Positions 7,957-16,569 of a stretch of 27,026 bases of DNA are shown piece by piece. The position numbers and the translations under genes were made by a program. The notes beneath the pieces are model-generated. The model was given only the letters and a program-made list of their open reading frames with translations. It searched no databases and was not told the origin of the DNA. Source of the stretch: CAYVUB01 sp964454675 (lineage in GTDB: Bacteria; Bacteroidota; Bacteroidia; Flavobacteriales; Flavobacteriaceae); the NCBI GenBank assembly GCA_964454675.1, contig CAYVUB010000037.1:1-27026 (forward strand), given 5' to 3'. Positions within the stretch are counted from its first letter, which is position 1, and each line of letters starts with the position of its first letter.

Positions 7957-9423
7957 TTAGTATCCATTATTTTGTGGCCAGCGGTTTCCTGCCAACTCTA
8001 TTTCTATTCTTGGTATAGGGAATAATTCATTCTTATTACTCGTAAAACCAGGAATTGAGCTTGTTTGTCCCGTTCTTACCTGATCAAAGAAACGGTGACC
8101 TTCACCTGCCAATTCCAAGCGTCTTTCTTTGTAAATGTCCTGTGTAAGCGTGCTTCCTGAAGATGTTATTGCTGCTAAGTTTGCTCTTTCTCTTACTCTA
8201 TTGGTATAAATTCTGGCTTTATTGTCATCAATACTTCCTCTATTGTAGGCTTCTGCAGCCATTAATAATACATCTGCAAAACGGATAGCTCTGTAATTAT
8301 TGCTGTGCGTAAGATTTACATCCGGCAGATTAGCTTCGGCATAAGGAATGTATTTTTTGTTGTAATAACCGGTGTAATCATTTGGATTTCCTATATTGAA
8401 TGTAACGCTTGGGCGTTCTACTACAAAAGCTTCCATATCCAGAATAGTGGCATCTCTTCTGACATCTTCAGAGGCATAAGCATTAAAAAGTTCGGAAGTT
8501 GGCGGATTAAAACTAAAACCTGATGTGTATGGCGAAAAGTTTCCTCCGGTGAATCTTGGTCCCATAAAGCCTACCGCTATATTACCTTCTACACATTGAA
8601 AACAACCAAAACTTGCGCCTTCGCCACCAAAATATTGAACCTCAAAAACGGATTCGATATTATTTTCATTAGAATTTAAAAATAGTGTTGAAAAATCGGC
8701 AACTAAATCATACGGTCCTTCATTAATAACTCTGTCTAATGTTTGAGCCGCTTCTGAAAATTTATTTTGATACAAATATATTTTACCTAAAAGTGACAAG
8801 GCTGCTCCTTTAGTTACTCTACCGTTTTGATTTTGCTGCCAAGGCAAATTATTAATGGTGCTTAAAAGATCTTGTTCTAATTGTGCATATACTTGGGCTT
8901 TTGGTGTTCTGTCAATTGATTGTGATTGTTCAATTGAGATTCTGCCATCTATATACATTGGGACATCACCAAAGAATTTTACCAATTCAAAATAGTAGTA
9001 AGACCTTAAAAATAGTGTTTCGGCAATTAATTGTTCTTTTCCGTCAAAATCTGTTTTGTCTTTAAACTCAATAATATAATTTGCTCTGCTGATACCGGCA
9101 TACATCCATTGAAAAAGGCTTCGTAATGCGCCATTATCGGCAGTATGTATCATGTCGTCAATTTGTTGCCAGTCTAACACATCGGTTGCGTCACCACCGC
9201 CACACAAACTATTATCTGAGGCTATTTCCCCTAAAATATTGTTTAAATACGTTGTAGAAAGCAGGTCGTAAACGCCAACCAGTGCATCTTCATAATCGGA
9301 CTTTGAGTTGAAATAACTCTCACTATTTTGTTGACCGTCCGGTAATATATCTAAATAATCATCACATGAATAACATGTTATGATGACCATTATGGCTATG
9401 ATTTGTTTTAAAATCTTTCTCAT
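7957..9423 (-). CDS. susD: SusD/RagB-family glycan-binding lipoprotein
   Basis: Predicted outer-membrane lipoprotein that binds glycan and acts as the lid over the SusC transporter pore. Its 488 residues fit the SusD family. The signal peptide ends at a lipobox with C20 (TCYSC), followed by DDYLDILPDG, the characteristic early SusD motif. The TPR-like core follows (for example LFLRSYYYFELVKFFGDVP near 132-150), and the C-terminal part has the family pattern of YRAIRFADVLLMAAEAYNR and KERRLELAGEGHRFFD. It starts 12 nt after the susC stop and 11 nt before the binding lipoprotein gene, so all are co-transcribed. The symbol denotes the family role; the substrate is inferred as beta-glucan from the GH16 and GH3 neighbours. 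Confidence 0.97.
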   Translation of the reverse strand: MRKILKQIIAIMVIITCYSCDDYLDILPDGQQNSESYFNSKSDYEDALVGVYDLLSTTYLNNILGEIASDNSLCGGGDATDVLDWQQIDDMIHTADNGALRSLFQWMYAGISRANYIIEFKDKTDFDGKEQLIAETLFLRSYYYFELVKFFGDVPMYIDGRISIEQSQSIDRTPKAQVYAQLEQDLLSTINNLPWQQNQNGRVTKGAALSLLGKIYLYQNKFSEAAQTLDRVINEGPYDLVADFSTLFLNSNENNIESVFEVQYFGGEGASFGCFQCVEGNIAVGFMGPRFTGGNFSPYTSGFSFNPPTSELFNAYASEDVRRDATILDMEAFVVERPSVTFNIGNPNDYTGYYNKKYIPYAEANLPDVNLTHSNNYRAIRFADVLLMAAEAYNRGSIDDNKARIYTNRVRERANLAAITSSGSTLTQDIYKERRLELAGEGHRFFDQVRTGQTSSIPGFTSNKNELFPIPRIEIELAGNRWPQNNGY

Positions 9424-9435
9424 GTTTATATACTA

Positions 9436-12400
9436 TTAAAATGAAACATTAATTCCGGTTGTAAATGTTCGGGTGTTAGGATATTGACCCAAATCTACAC
9501 CTGCAGCAACAGGATTTGCATTAGATACATCAGGATTGTACCCGTTGTATTTTGTAAATGTATATACATTGTTTACCGCAAAATAAATTCTAAAGTGATC
9601 CAAGCCCATTTTACTCAAGTATTTTGCCGGTATTGAATATCCTAATTGCACATTTTGGATTCTTAAGTATGATCCATCTTCAACATAAAATGAAGAAAAC
9701 AATTGATTGTTTGTCGCTTCACTTGAAGCACGAGGTACAGAGTTTGATGTTCCTTCACCTGTCCAACGGTTTAAATATAAATCGGGCTTGTTGCTGTAGG
9801 TCAAAAAACGCTCATAACTTCTTGCTATATCATTTCCTATGGATGCATACAGCGATGTACCAAAGTCAAACTGGCAGAAGTTTAAATTTAAATTAAAACC
9901 CATCGTTACATCAGGGATTGGGTTACCAATTACCGTTAAATCATCATTGCTTCCAAATTCTATCATACCATCACCATCAACGTCAACATATCTTATATCT
10001 CCCGGGCTTGCGTTTGGCTGAATTGCGTGCGCATCAATTTCGGCTTGATTTTGAAATATACCATCAGCTTTTAACCCGTAAAACACACCTATTGGTAACC
10101 CTGTTTGAAATCTGGATGTTGGCTGGTTCAAACCGAAAAGTCCTCCGGATATAAAACCTGCGGCATTGTTAACACTTAAGGCTTTATTTTTAACTGTTGT
10201 TAAATTATACCCCAGATTCATTCTGAAATTTTCCGAAAATTCATGATTAAAATTAAGACTAAAGTCAATCCCTTTATTCTCAACGGTACCGGCATTAACA
10301 ACCGGCGGCGAACTACCACCGGCAGATGCCCCTAAAAGACCTGATACCTCTGGCACTAACAATAAGTCCTCGGTTTTTTTATGGTAATAATCTACTGTAA
10401 AATCTAATTTACTGTTAAACAAAGACATATCCAACCCTATGTTGGTTTGATAATTTGTTTCCCATTTTAAATCGGGGTTGGCCAAAGCGCCAATAGCGTT
10501 ACCAAAAGCTAATAAATCATTGAATGGATATGTGGCCTCACCTGTGGTACCTTGCAATAATCCGAGCCACCTGTAGTTTCCTATTTTATCATTACCGGTA
10601 ATACCCCAACTTCCTCTAAGTTTTAAGGAACTAATCATATCAACATTAAAAAACTCTTCATTTGTAATTACCCAGCCGGCAGAAAGTGATGGAAAATTAC
10701 CAATTCTGTTATTGGGTCCAAACTTGGTAGAAGCATCTCTTCTTATCATTGCCGAAAACAAATATTTGTTGGCATAATCATATTGAAGCCGCCCAAATAA
10801 TGAGTACCATCTGTTTTCATTTCTTCCTTCTGAAGCACTTACTAAACTTTGGGTAATGACACCATCAACTATTTGAATTATAGAATTTGAATTACCTAAG
10901 TAGGCATTATCCCAGGTTTCGGGACCGCTATTTAATGGTCCTGATCCAAAAAAGCCTTTATACGTTTCGCTTCGTATTGATGTGCCTAATAATGCTGCAA
11001 AATTATGGTTGCCAAACGATTTTTTATAATCCATAAAATTTTCAAAAACAAAATCAAATGAATGCTGCCTGTTTTCTGAAACCGTTCCATAGACATCTCT
11101 TGTACCGTCATTATTCCTGTCTAAATCAAAAGCGGTTGGATTGTTAGGGTCTAAATTTACATTGTTAACTACTTTTCCGGGACCATAGTATTGAAGCGGG
11201 GAAAATGACCGGCCGCCATAATCTGAATAGTTAAAATTGAATCTGCTTGTAAATTTTAAATCCGTGATAAGTTTATATTCTAACTCTAACTTACCGGTAA
11301 AACGATCTGCATAACCTTCATTAAATGTATTATTAATAAGTGCAAGCGGATTAATGATTTCATTACCTTGCTCAACACCAATATAAGAATAGCCTCTTGA
11401 AATTCCTGTTCCGTCTGTTCCATCATATACCGGCGTTAAAGGCGAAGCATTCAATGCATAATACAGTGCGCCTCCTCTATTACCTTCGGGGATAGATTGA
11501 CTTCTTATGTTAGTGTATAATAAAAATGTGTTGAGTTTTAACTTTTCAGAAAGCTCAATTCCCATATTGTTTTTAACTGTCCATCGCTGGTAGTTTGATT
11601 TATCACTCGCAATCACACCATCCTGACCAAAATAACTTGCGCTAAAACCATAGGTTATTTTATCAGAACCACCTGTGACGCTAAGACTATGACTAACCAA
11701 AGGTGCTCTTTGAAACAGCTCATTTTGCCAATCTGTATTGGTAGTAAGAAGTTGTAAATTGGGATACGGAATCGGGTTGCCGTCTGCCGCTTGAATTTCG
11801 TTTATATAACCGGCATATTCACGGTTGTTCATTAAATTCAAAGTGTTTTCTGCTTCTTGAACAGAATAAAACGAATTGTATGAAAATTTGGCTTTTCGCT
11901 CTTTTTTGCCTGTTTTTGTTGTAATTAAAATAACACCATTTGCACCTTGTACACCATAAATAGCCGTACTTGCATCTTTAATGATGTCCATTTTCTCTAT
12001 GTCATTGGGGTCTATGATACTCAAATCACTCCCTATAATAACACCATCTACAATAACCAAAGGCGAGTTATCTCCATTGGTTGTAATACCCCTAATCCTA
12101 ATATTAAGGGATGCGCCCGGCGAACCTGAGTTAGAGTTTACCTGAACTCCCGAAGCGTTACCTCTTAAAGCTTCTTCTATCCTTGTGGGATTGGTTTGAA
12201 TTATCCTTTCAGAGTTAATACTTGAAAATGCGCCCGTAACCAATTCTTTGCGCTGCGTACCATAACCAATTACGACTACTTCTTCCAGAGATGTGGGGTC
12301 ATCCTGTAAAGTAATCCTGATTGGTGAATTGTTTTTTACCACATACTCCTGAGTAATGTACCCAAGATATGAGAATACTAAAACTGAATTGACGGAAATG

Positions 12401-12588
12401 TTTTCAATAGCAAAGTTTCCATCAAAATCGGTAGAAGTACCTTTTGTGGTATTCTTAATAATGATACTTACGCCCGGTAGGGGCTGGTTGGTATTAGAAT
12501 CTGTTACTGTCCCGCTTACACTTACATTTTGTGCAAATGTTACAGTTGTCATCAGTCCTAATGTTAGAGATAAAATTTTTGAAATCAT
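9436..12588 (-). CDS. susC: SusC/RagA-family TonB-dependent outer-membrane transporter
   Basis: Predicted TonB-dependent porin-like transporter that imports oligosaccharides bound by SusD into the periplasm. It has 1050 residues, normal for SusC. The order is: signal peptide (about 1-19, TFA-Q), an N-terminal CarboxypepD_reg-like domain (about 22-95, including GTVTDSNTNQPLPGVSI and GNFAIENI), a TonB-interaction segment (LEEVVVIGYGTQRK, 101-114), a plug domain with the SusC signature DASTAIYGVQGANGVILITTK, and a long beta-barrel ending in the aromatic terminus TGINVSF. It is the first gene of the left operon, with a 237-nt non-coding region upstream likely holding the promoter. No transmembrane sigma/anti-sigma signalling extension (STN domain) is seen, which agrees with control by the neighbouring regulators rather than an ECF sigma pair. 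Confidence 0.97.
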   Translation of the reverse strand: MISKILSLTLGLMTTVTFAQNVSVSGTVTDSNTNQPLPGVSIIIKNTTKGTSTDFDGNFAIENISVNSVLVFSYLGYITQEYVVKNNSPIRITLQDDPTSLEEVVVIGYGTQRKELVTGAFSSINSERIIQTNPTRIEEALRGNASGVQVNSNSGSPGASLNIRIRGITTNGDNSPLVIVDGVIIGSDLSIIDPNDIEKMDIIKDASTAIYGVQGANGVILITTKTGKKERKAKFSYNSFYSVQEAENTLNLMNNREYAGYINEIQAADGNPIPYPNLQLLTTNTDWQNELFQRAPLVSHSLSVTGGSDKITYGFSASYFGQDGVIASDKSNYQRWTVKNNMGIELSEKLKLNTFLLYTNIRSQSIPEGNRGGALYYALNASPLTPVYDGTDGTGISRGYSYIGVEQGNEIINPLALINNTFNEGYADRFTGKLELEYKLITDLKFTSRFNFNYSDYGGRSFSPLQYYGPGKVVNNVNLDPNNPTAFDLDRNNDGTRDVYGTVSENRQHSFDFVFENFMDYKKSFGNHNFAALLGTSIRSETYKGFFGSGPLNSGPETWDNAYLGNSNSIIQIVDGVITQSLVSASEGRNENRWYSLFGRLQYDYANKYLFSAMIRRDASTKFGPNNRIGNFPSLSAGWVITNEEFFNVDMISSLKLRGSWGITGNDKIGNYRWLGLLQGTTGEATYPFNDLLAFGNAIGALANPDLKWETNYQTNIGLDMSLFNSKLDFTVDYYHKKTEDLLLVPEVSGLLGASAGGSSPPVVNAGTVENKGIDFSLNFNHEFSENFRMNLGYNLTTVKNKALSVNNAAGFISGGLFGLNQPTSRFQTGLPIGVFYGLKADGIFQNQAEIDAHAIQPNASPGDIRYVDVDGDGMIEFGSNDDLTVIGNPIPDVTMGFNLNLNFCQFDFGTSLYASIGNDIARSYERFLTYSNKPDLYLNRWTGEGTSNSVPRASSEATNNQLFSSFYVEDGSYLRIQNVQLGYSIPAKYLSKMGLDHFRIYFAVNNVYTFTKYNGYNPDVSNANPVAAGVDLGQYPNTRTFTTGINVSF

Positions 12589-12670
12589 AGTTGTTTAACT
12601 TAGTTATTGTAAACTTATCATATTATGTTATCAATTCGTTAAAAATTGCCACAACAAAAAACATACAACA

Positions 12671-12704
12671 CAAAATAATGATATTTTTTTTACGGAATAC
12701 TCAA
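12671..12704 (-). promoter_or_regulatory. Candidate Bacteroidota-type promoter for susC
   Basis: On the minus strand a TTG (12702-12704) is followed, after 23 nt, by TTATTTTG (12671-12678). This resembles the -33 TTG and -7 TAnnTTTG elements with one mismatch and a spacer at the upper limit. The -7 box lies about 80 nt upstream of the susC ATG. In such A+T-rich DNA a chance match is quite possible. Confidence 0.3.
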
Positions 12705-12794
12705 AAACATATTGAAAAACATAGAAAAACAACAGGTTTAAAATTTAAAACTACATCGTTTTAGCTTTATGATTTTATGTGTTTGTAGTGGTAA

Positions 12795-12824
12795 TGTTTG
12801 GTTAAAAACAGGTTTTGTTTGGTT
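12795..12824. repeat. 9-bp direct repeat, possible operator
   Basis: The 9-mer TGTTTGGTT occurs at 12795-12803 and again at 12816-12824, exactly 21 bp apart, about two helical turns. It lies between the regulator stop and the susC promoter region, so it could be a binding site for a dimeric activator. No functional evidence exists in the sequence beyond position and spacing. Confidence 0.35.
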
Positions 12825-12825
12825 G

Positions 12826-15627
12826 TTATAATTCCAGAATGTAGTTTGTTAAACCGGCTTCGTGCGGTAAATCCATTTTTTTACGCAAACGATAGCGTTT
12901 AACCTCGACACTTTTTATAGAAATATTAAGTAGTGGTGCAATTTCTTTTGAAGAAAGGTTTAAACGAAGGTAAGCACATAGTTTTAAATCGTTTGGCGTA
13001 AGCTCGGGATGTCTGGATTTTATTTTCTTCAGGAAGTCTTTATCGGCATTATTGAATGCTTCTTCAAAAAACTTCCAATCGTCTGTATTATTAAGGTTTT
13101 TATCAATAATTTTAATAACTGATTTTAAGTTTTTCTGCTCTTGCGAGTTTTTGAGTTCGTCTTTTATATCGTTCAAAAATTCGTTCTTTTTTATCAAACT
13201 CATGGTTGATATGGCAAGCTCCCGGTTTTTATTTTCGATGTCCTGCTGCAGCTTTTCGTTTTTAAAGTGCATCAATTGCTGCTCATTTTCTAATTGTTTG
13301 AGTTCTATTTCGTGTTGTTTTTTCTCTAATAATTTTTCACGCTGTTTTTTGTAATACCGTTTATATGTAGTATGCATAATGAGCGAAAACAATATAACAG
13401 ATACTACATACAATACAATGGCAAGATTGCTGAGATACCACGGCCGGGCTATTTTAAAATAATATGATGCAACATTGGTTGACATTACGTCACTTACTCT
13501 TGCTCTTACGTTGAATGTATAATTTCCGTAGGGCAGATTTTTAAACAGCGTATTGTGGCTTGTTGACCATTCACTCCACTGGTCATAAATGCCTTCTAAC
13601 CGGTATTGGTATTCTGCTACTCTGTATTTATCAAATTCTGTAACACTAAAAGTAAATTCAAAATTATTTTGAGCATTATCAAAATTACCGGTTGTGTCTG
13701 TCTCAACATTAGTGGGTTTACTATCTAAAGCATAATTGGTAATTGTATTTATCTGAATGTTATAATCTTTTTTATCCAGTTTATTAAGATTAATGATAAT
13801 GTAGCCCGATGATGTCCCAAAAAGATATTCCTGGTTTTCCAAATGAATAATATTCTCATATCCTATCATTTCCTTGCGTAATAAAAACGGTATGGATATG
13901 GTATTAATTTTTGGGGTTTCGCTTAATCTTCCGGGCGAAATGTAATTTATTTCTTTGCTTGAAAAACTCCATAATTTAGTATTATCAACCACCAGCTTCC
14001 CTGAAGTATAATCTTTTTCTGTAAACAATGTGCTCAACAGTGTGTCTTTTATAAATTCTCCGGTAGGATTATCATATTTAAAAACACCATCTTTATAAGC
14101 GTAATAAATGGCACCATTGTAACTTAACAATCCCGAGTTGAAGCCTTTTTTGAGGTTTTCAATATTATGATATTTTACTGCTTTTGATAAATCACCGGTT
14201 ACCTTTATCTTAAAAACACCTTTATATTCATGACTTACAAAAATGTTATCTTCATATATTTCAAAATATTTTGACGAGATATCAAATCCTTCAACTTTAT
14301 TTTTAAACTTCCAATTACCATTTACCTTCTCCAAAACATTCAACCCGTTGTAATTACCCTGCAATAAAAGATTGTCTTTTCCTTTTATGGGCTTTATACT
14401 CCATGTGCCCAATTCGCCGGCTATTAAATTTGCCTTATTGTCTTTTATTAAAAATGTACCAAGGTTATGACCGCAAAAAAAGGTATTATCAATAACAACC
14501 AAACACCATACCTGCCCTTTTGTACCTTCAATAAACTTAAATTCAGATTTTGATTTTAATGGTTTATAAAACAGCCCTTGATTTGTACCCAAATACAGAT
14601 TGCCATTGTAAACTGCCGATGCGTAAATGGTACCCAGTTTTCCATCGTCATCATTATAAATACGCAATGCCGAATCCATATTGATACAGTTAATACCGTT
14701 ATCCAGACCCAGCCAGATATTGCGTTCTGCATCTTCGTAAAGTGATAATACGGTATTATTTGCGAGTCCGTGTATTTGGTCAACCTGAAAATTGACATCG
14801 CCGTTTGCCGTTAAGTGTATCAAACCGTTTGAGATAGTCCCTAAAGCAAAACTGCCATCGCTAAGCTGAATGCTGTTATATACATTGGTTTTTGAAAGCA
14901 GCTCGTTGGATGAAATATTCCATTTTTCCAATGATTCGCCTTTTAACTGAAAAAAGCCTTTTTCCTGCGTTTGCAGCAGCAAATTTCCCTGATGACTAAA
15001 AATATTTACCAAATAATTGGTTTTTACAATATCGTGATTGGTCACCAAAACAGATTTGCCGTTTTCTATTTTATAAACACCATCGTTAAGTTTTTGAAAA
15101 TAAATACTTTCATTAATTTTAAACATTTTGACGATAATCTTATCAGACTCAATGATTTTTGACGAATTGTCTTTGGTATTGTAAATATAAATCCTGTTAA
15201 GCGATTGAAAAAGTACCCATTGGTCTATGGCAATAATATTCCAGAATTGCTCATCTTCAATTAATGGTGTTTGCAGCTTTTGGGAAAGTGATGTGTAAAC
15301 CAGATGTCCTTTTTTGTCTTTTTGCCAGTAGCCAAACTCCATATAGCAACCTGTATAAACACGATTGTTGATAACCGTAACCGAGCGGATGATGGTTTCA
15401 TTAGGCGATCTGTACAATTGCCATTTGGCACCGTTAAATTCCAGCAAACCTTTATTATTGGCTACATATATATAATTATCTTTTGATTGCGAAATTGCCC
15501 AATTTTGGTTTTCGCCGCCGTATTGTATGGCAGAATAGGTTTCAATAGGCGGTAATTCCTGAGCTTTTAAAATAAAAAAAGCTAAGAAAATGAATATATT
15601 ACATAAAATACAGGCGTAAGACTTCAA
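12826..15627 (-). CDS. Membrane-spanning propeller/Y_Y_Y sensor with LuxR-like HTH (SusR-type architecture)
   Basis: Predicted one-piece glycan sensor and transcription factor of 933 residues. The order is: signal-like N-terminal helix (about 5-22), a beta-propeller-like periplasmic sensor (about 25-650, with Reg_prop-like segments such as NIWLGLDNGI at 303-312), a Y_Y_Y domain (about 655-727, with YQYRLEG and YGNYTFNVRAR), one transmembrane helix (about 734-752), a charged coiled coil (757-830) and a C-terminal LuxR-like HTH (about 875-920, LTPNDLKLCAYL and NISIKSVEVKRYRLRKKM). No histidine kinase, ATPase or receiver domain is present, so it is not a hybrid two-component system. The start is TTG at 15627: no in-frame ATG lies between it and the upstream TGA, and it is needed for the signal sequence. 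It lies 79 nt after the EEP gene and upstream of susC, which it likely activates. Confidence 0.9.
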   Translation of the reverse strand: MKSYACILCNIFIFLAFFILKAQELPPIETYSAIQYGGENQNWAISQSKDNYIYVANNKGLLEFNGAKWQLYRSPNETIIRSVTVINNRVYTGCYMEFGYWQKDKKGHLVYTSLSQKLQTPLIEDEQFWNIIAIDQWVLFQSLNRIYIYNTKDNSSKIIESDKIIVKMFKINESIYFQKLNDGVYKIENGKSVLVTNHDIVKTNYLVNIFSHQGNLLLQTQEKGFFQLKGESLEKWNISSNELLSKTNVYNSIQLSDGSFALGTISNGLIHLTANGDVNFQVDQIHGLANNTVLSLYEDAERNIWLGLDNGINCINMDSALRIYNDDDGKLGTIYASAVYNGNLYLGTNQGLFYKPLKSKSEFKFIEGTKGQVWCLVVIDNTFFCGHNLGTFLIKDNKANLIAGELGTWSIKPIKGKDNLLLQGNYNGLNVLEKVNGNWKFKNKVEGFDISSKYFEIYEDNIFVSHEYKGVFKIKVTGDLSKAVKYHNIENLKKGFNSGLLSYNGAIYYAYKDGVFKYDNPTGEFIKDTLLSTLFTEKDYTSGKLVVDNTKLWSFSSKEINYISPGRLSETPKINTISIPFLLRKEMIGYENIIHLENQEYLFGTSSGYIIINLNKLDKKDYNIQINTITNYALDSKPTNVETDTTGNFDNAQNNFEFTFSVTEFDKYRVAEYQYRLEGIYDQWSEWSTSHNTLFKNLPYGNYTFNVRARVSDVMSTNVASYYFKIARPWYLSNLAIVLYVVSVILFSLIMHTTYKRYYKKQREKLLEKKQHEIELKQLENEQQLMHFKNEKLQQDIENKNRELAISTMSLIKKNEFLNDIKDELKNSQEQKNLKSVIKIIDKNLNNTDDWKFFEEAFNNADKDFLKKIKSRHPELTPNDLKLCAYLRLNLSSKEIAPLLNISIKSVEVKRYRLRKKMDLPHEAGLTNYILEL

Positions 15628-15706
15628 CTTGATTACAAATAGGGTTATTCAAGCTAAAATACGCTTTTTATGCAATATTGTATTACGATTGAAGAATCTT
15701 GTGCTG

Positions 15707-16558
15707 CTAATTGATACTAATTTCAATATAAACAGGCAAATGGTCTGACGGATATTTGCAGTCTTTTGAATCGCTCAACACCGCATATTTATTGACATCA
15801 ATTGTATTTGAACTCACAAAAATATAATCAATTCTGTGCGTTACGGGCTTGTGGAATTCAAAATTATTGAACGTTCCGTTTGGCCCGAAAACTCCCGATT
15901 TTGATACTGCCTTTGAATCATTCAGATGTTTTAAAATATATTGAATGCTTTCATTGGTTTCTTCCAGATTAAAATCGCCCATCAACGCCACCGGATAATT
16001 CTCAATGTTTAATTCCTTGATTTTTTTGATGATAAGTTGCGAGCTTTCATATCTTGCCACGGTTCCTACATGGTCAAAATGTGTGTTGAATACCCAAAAC
16101 CGTTTCTTTGAAATTTTGTCTTCAAACAAAGCATAGGTACAAACCCTGTTGCACACGGCATCCCAGCCCATACTTACTTTTTCCGGTGTTTGCGACAGCC
16201 AGAAAGTGGAACTTTCAATAATATTGAATTTATTTTTATTGTAAAAAACAGCCGAATATTCACCTTCATCCTTACCATCATCTCTACCAACACCCACAAA
16301 ATTGTAATTATCAAGCATGGTATCCATATCTTTCATTTGGTTGGGCATGGCTTCCTGAACACCAAAAATATCCGGCTCGTAAAATTTGATTTGACCAATC
16401 ATAAAATCCTTGCGTTCAACCCAAGAATTTTCGCCTTCTTTCGGGTAATCCAGCTTGATATTGTAGGTCATCAATGTTGTGGTTTCTTGTGAACGCATCG
16501 TTTGTATGACAATCAAAAATATCATCATAAAAAGTGCTGTGGTGCTGTAAATTTTCAT
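15707..16558 (-). CDS. Secreted endonuclease/exonuclease/phosphatase (EEP)-family hydrolase
   Basis: Predicted metal-dependent phosphoesterase of 283 residues. An N-terminal signal peptide (about 1-23, MRSQ) indicates export. EEP motifs are all present: TYNI (N33), VQEA with metal ligand E69, NTHFDHVG (H160, D162), GDFN (D195, N197), HRIDYIF (D244) and the terminal SDHLPV (D272, H273). The fold covers DNase I-like nucleases, sphingomyelinases and inositol phosphatases, and the substrate cannot be told from sequence. It starts 11 nt after the sulfatase stop, so it is part of the right-hand operon. Removal of a phosphodiester or phosphate substituent, or phosphate scavenging, would fit the context but is inference. 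Confidence 0.88.
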   Translation of the reverse strand: MKIYSTTALFMMIFLIVIQTMRSQETTTLMTYNIKLDYPKEGENSWVERKDFMIGQIKFYEPDIFGVQEAMPNQMKDMDTMLDNYNFVGVGRDDGKDEGEYSAVFYNKNKFNIIESSTFWLSQTPEKVSMGWDAVCNRVCTYALFEDKISKKRFWVFNTHFDHVGTVARYESSQLIIKKIKELNIENYPVALMGDFNLEETNESIQYILKHLNDSKAVSKSGVFGPNGTFNNFEFHKPVTHRIDYIFVSSNTIDVNKYAVLSDSKDCKYPSDHLPVYIEISIN

Positions 16559-16569
16559 TTTTATTGTTT

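Larger units (their letters stand above)
12589..12825 (-). promoter_or_regulatory. Intergenic promoter region of the susC operon
   Basis: This 237-nt A+T-rich gap separates the regulator stop from the susC ATG, far more than any other gap in the left operon, so it probably holds the operon promoter and operators. I see no hairpin terminator for the regulator gene in it. It contains a candidate Bacteroidota promoter (12671-12704) and a 9-bp direct repeat close to the regulator stop (12795-12824). Confidence 0.7.

Noticed and set aside
12826..15627. Hybrid two-component system (HTCS) reading of the regulator
   Set aside because: The propeller and Y_Y_Y part are HTCS-like, but no HisKA, HATPase or receiver motifs are found between the membrane helix and the HTH.
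15628..15706. Promoter search in the 79-nt gap before the regulator gene
   Set aside because: The gap is longer than others in the right operon and could hold a promoter, but I found no convincing TTG plus TAnnTTTG pair and no hairpin.
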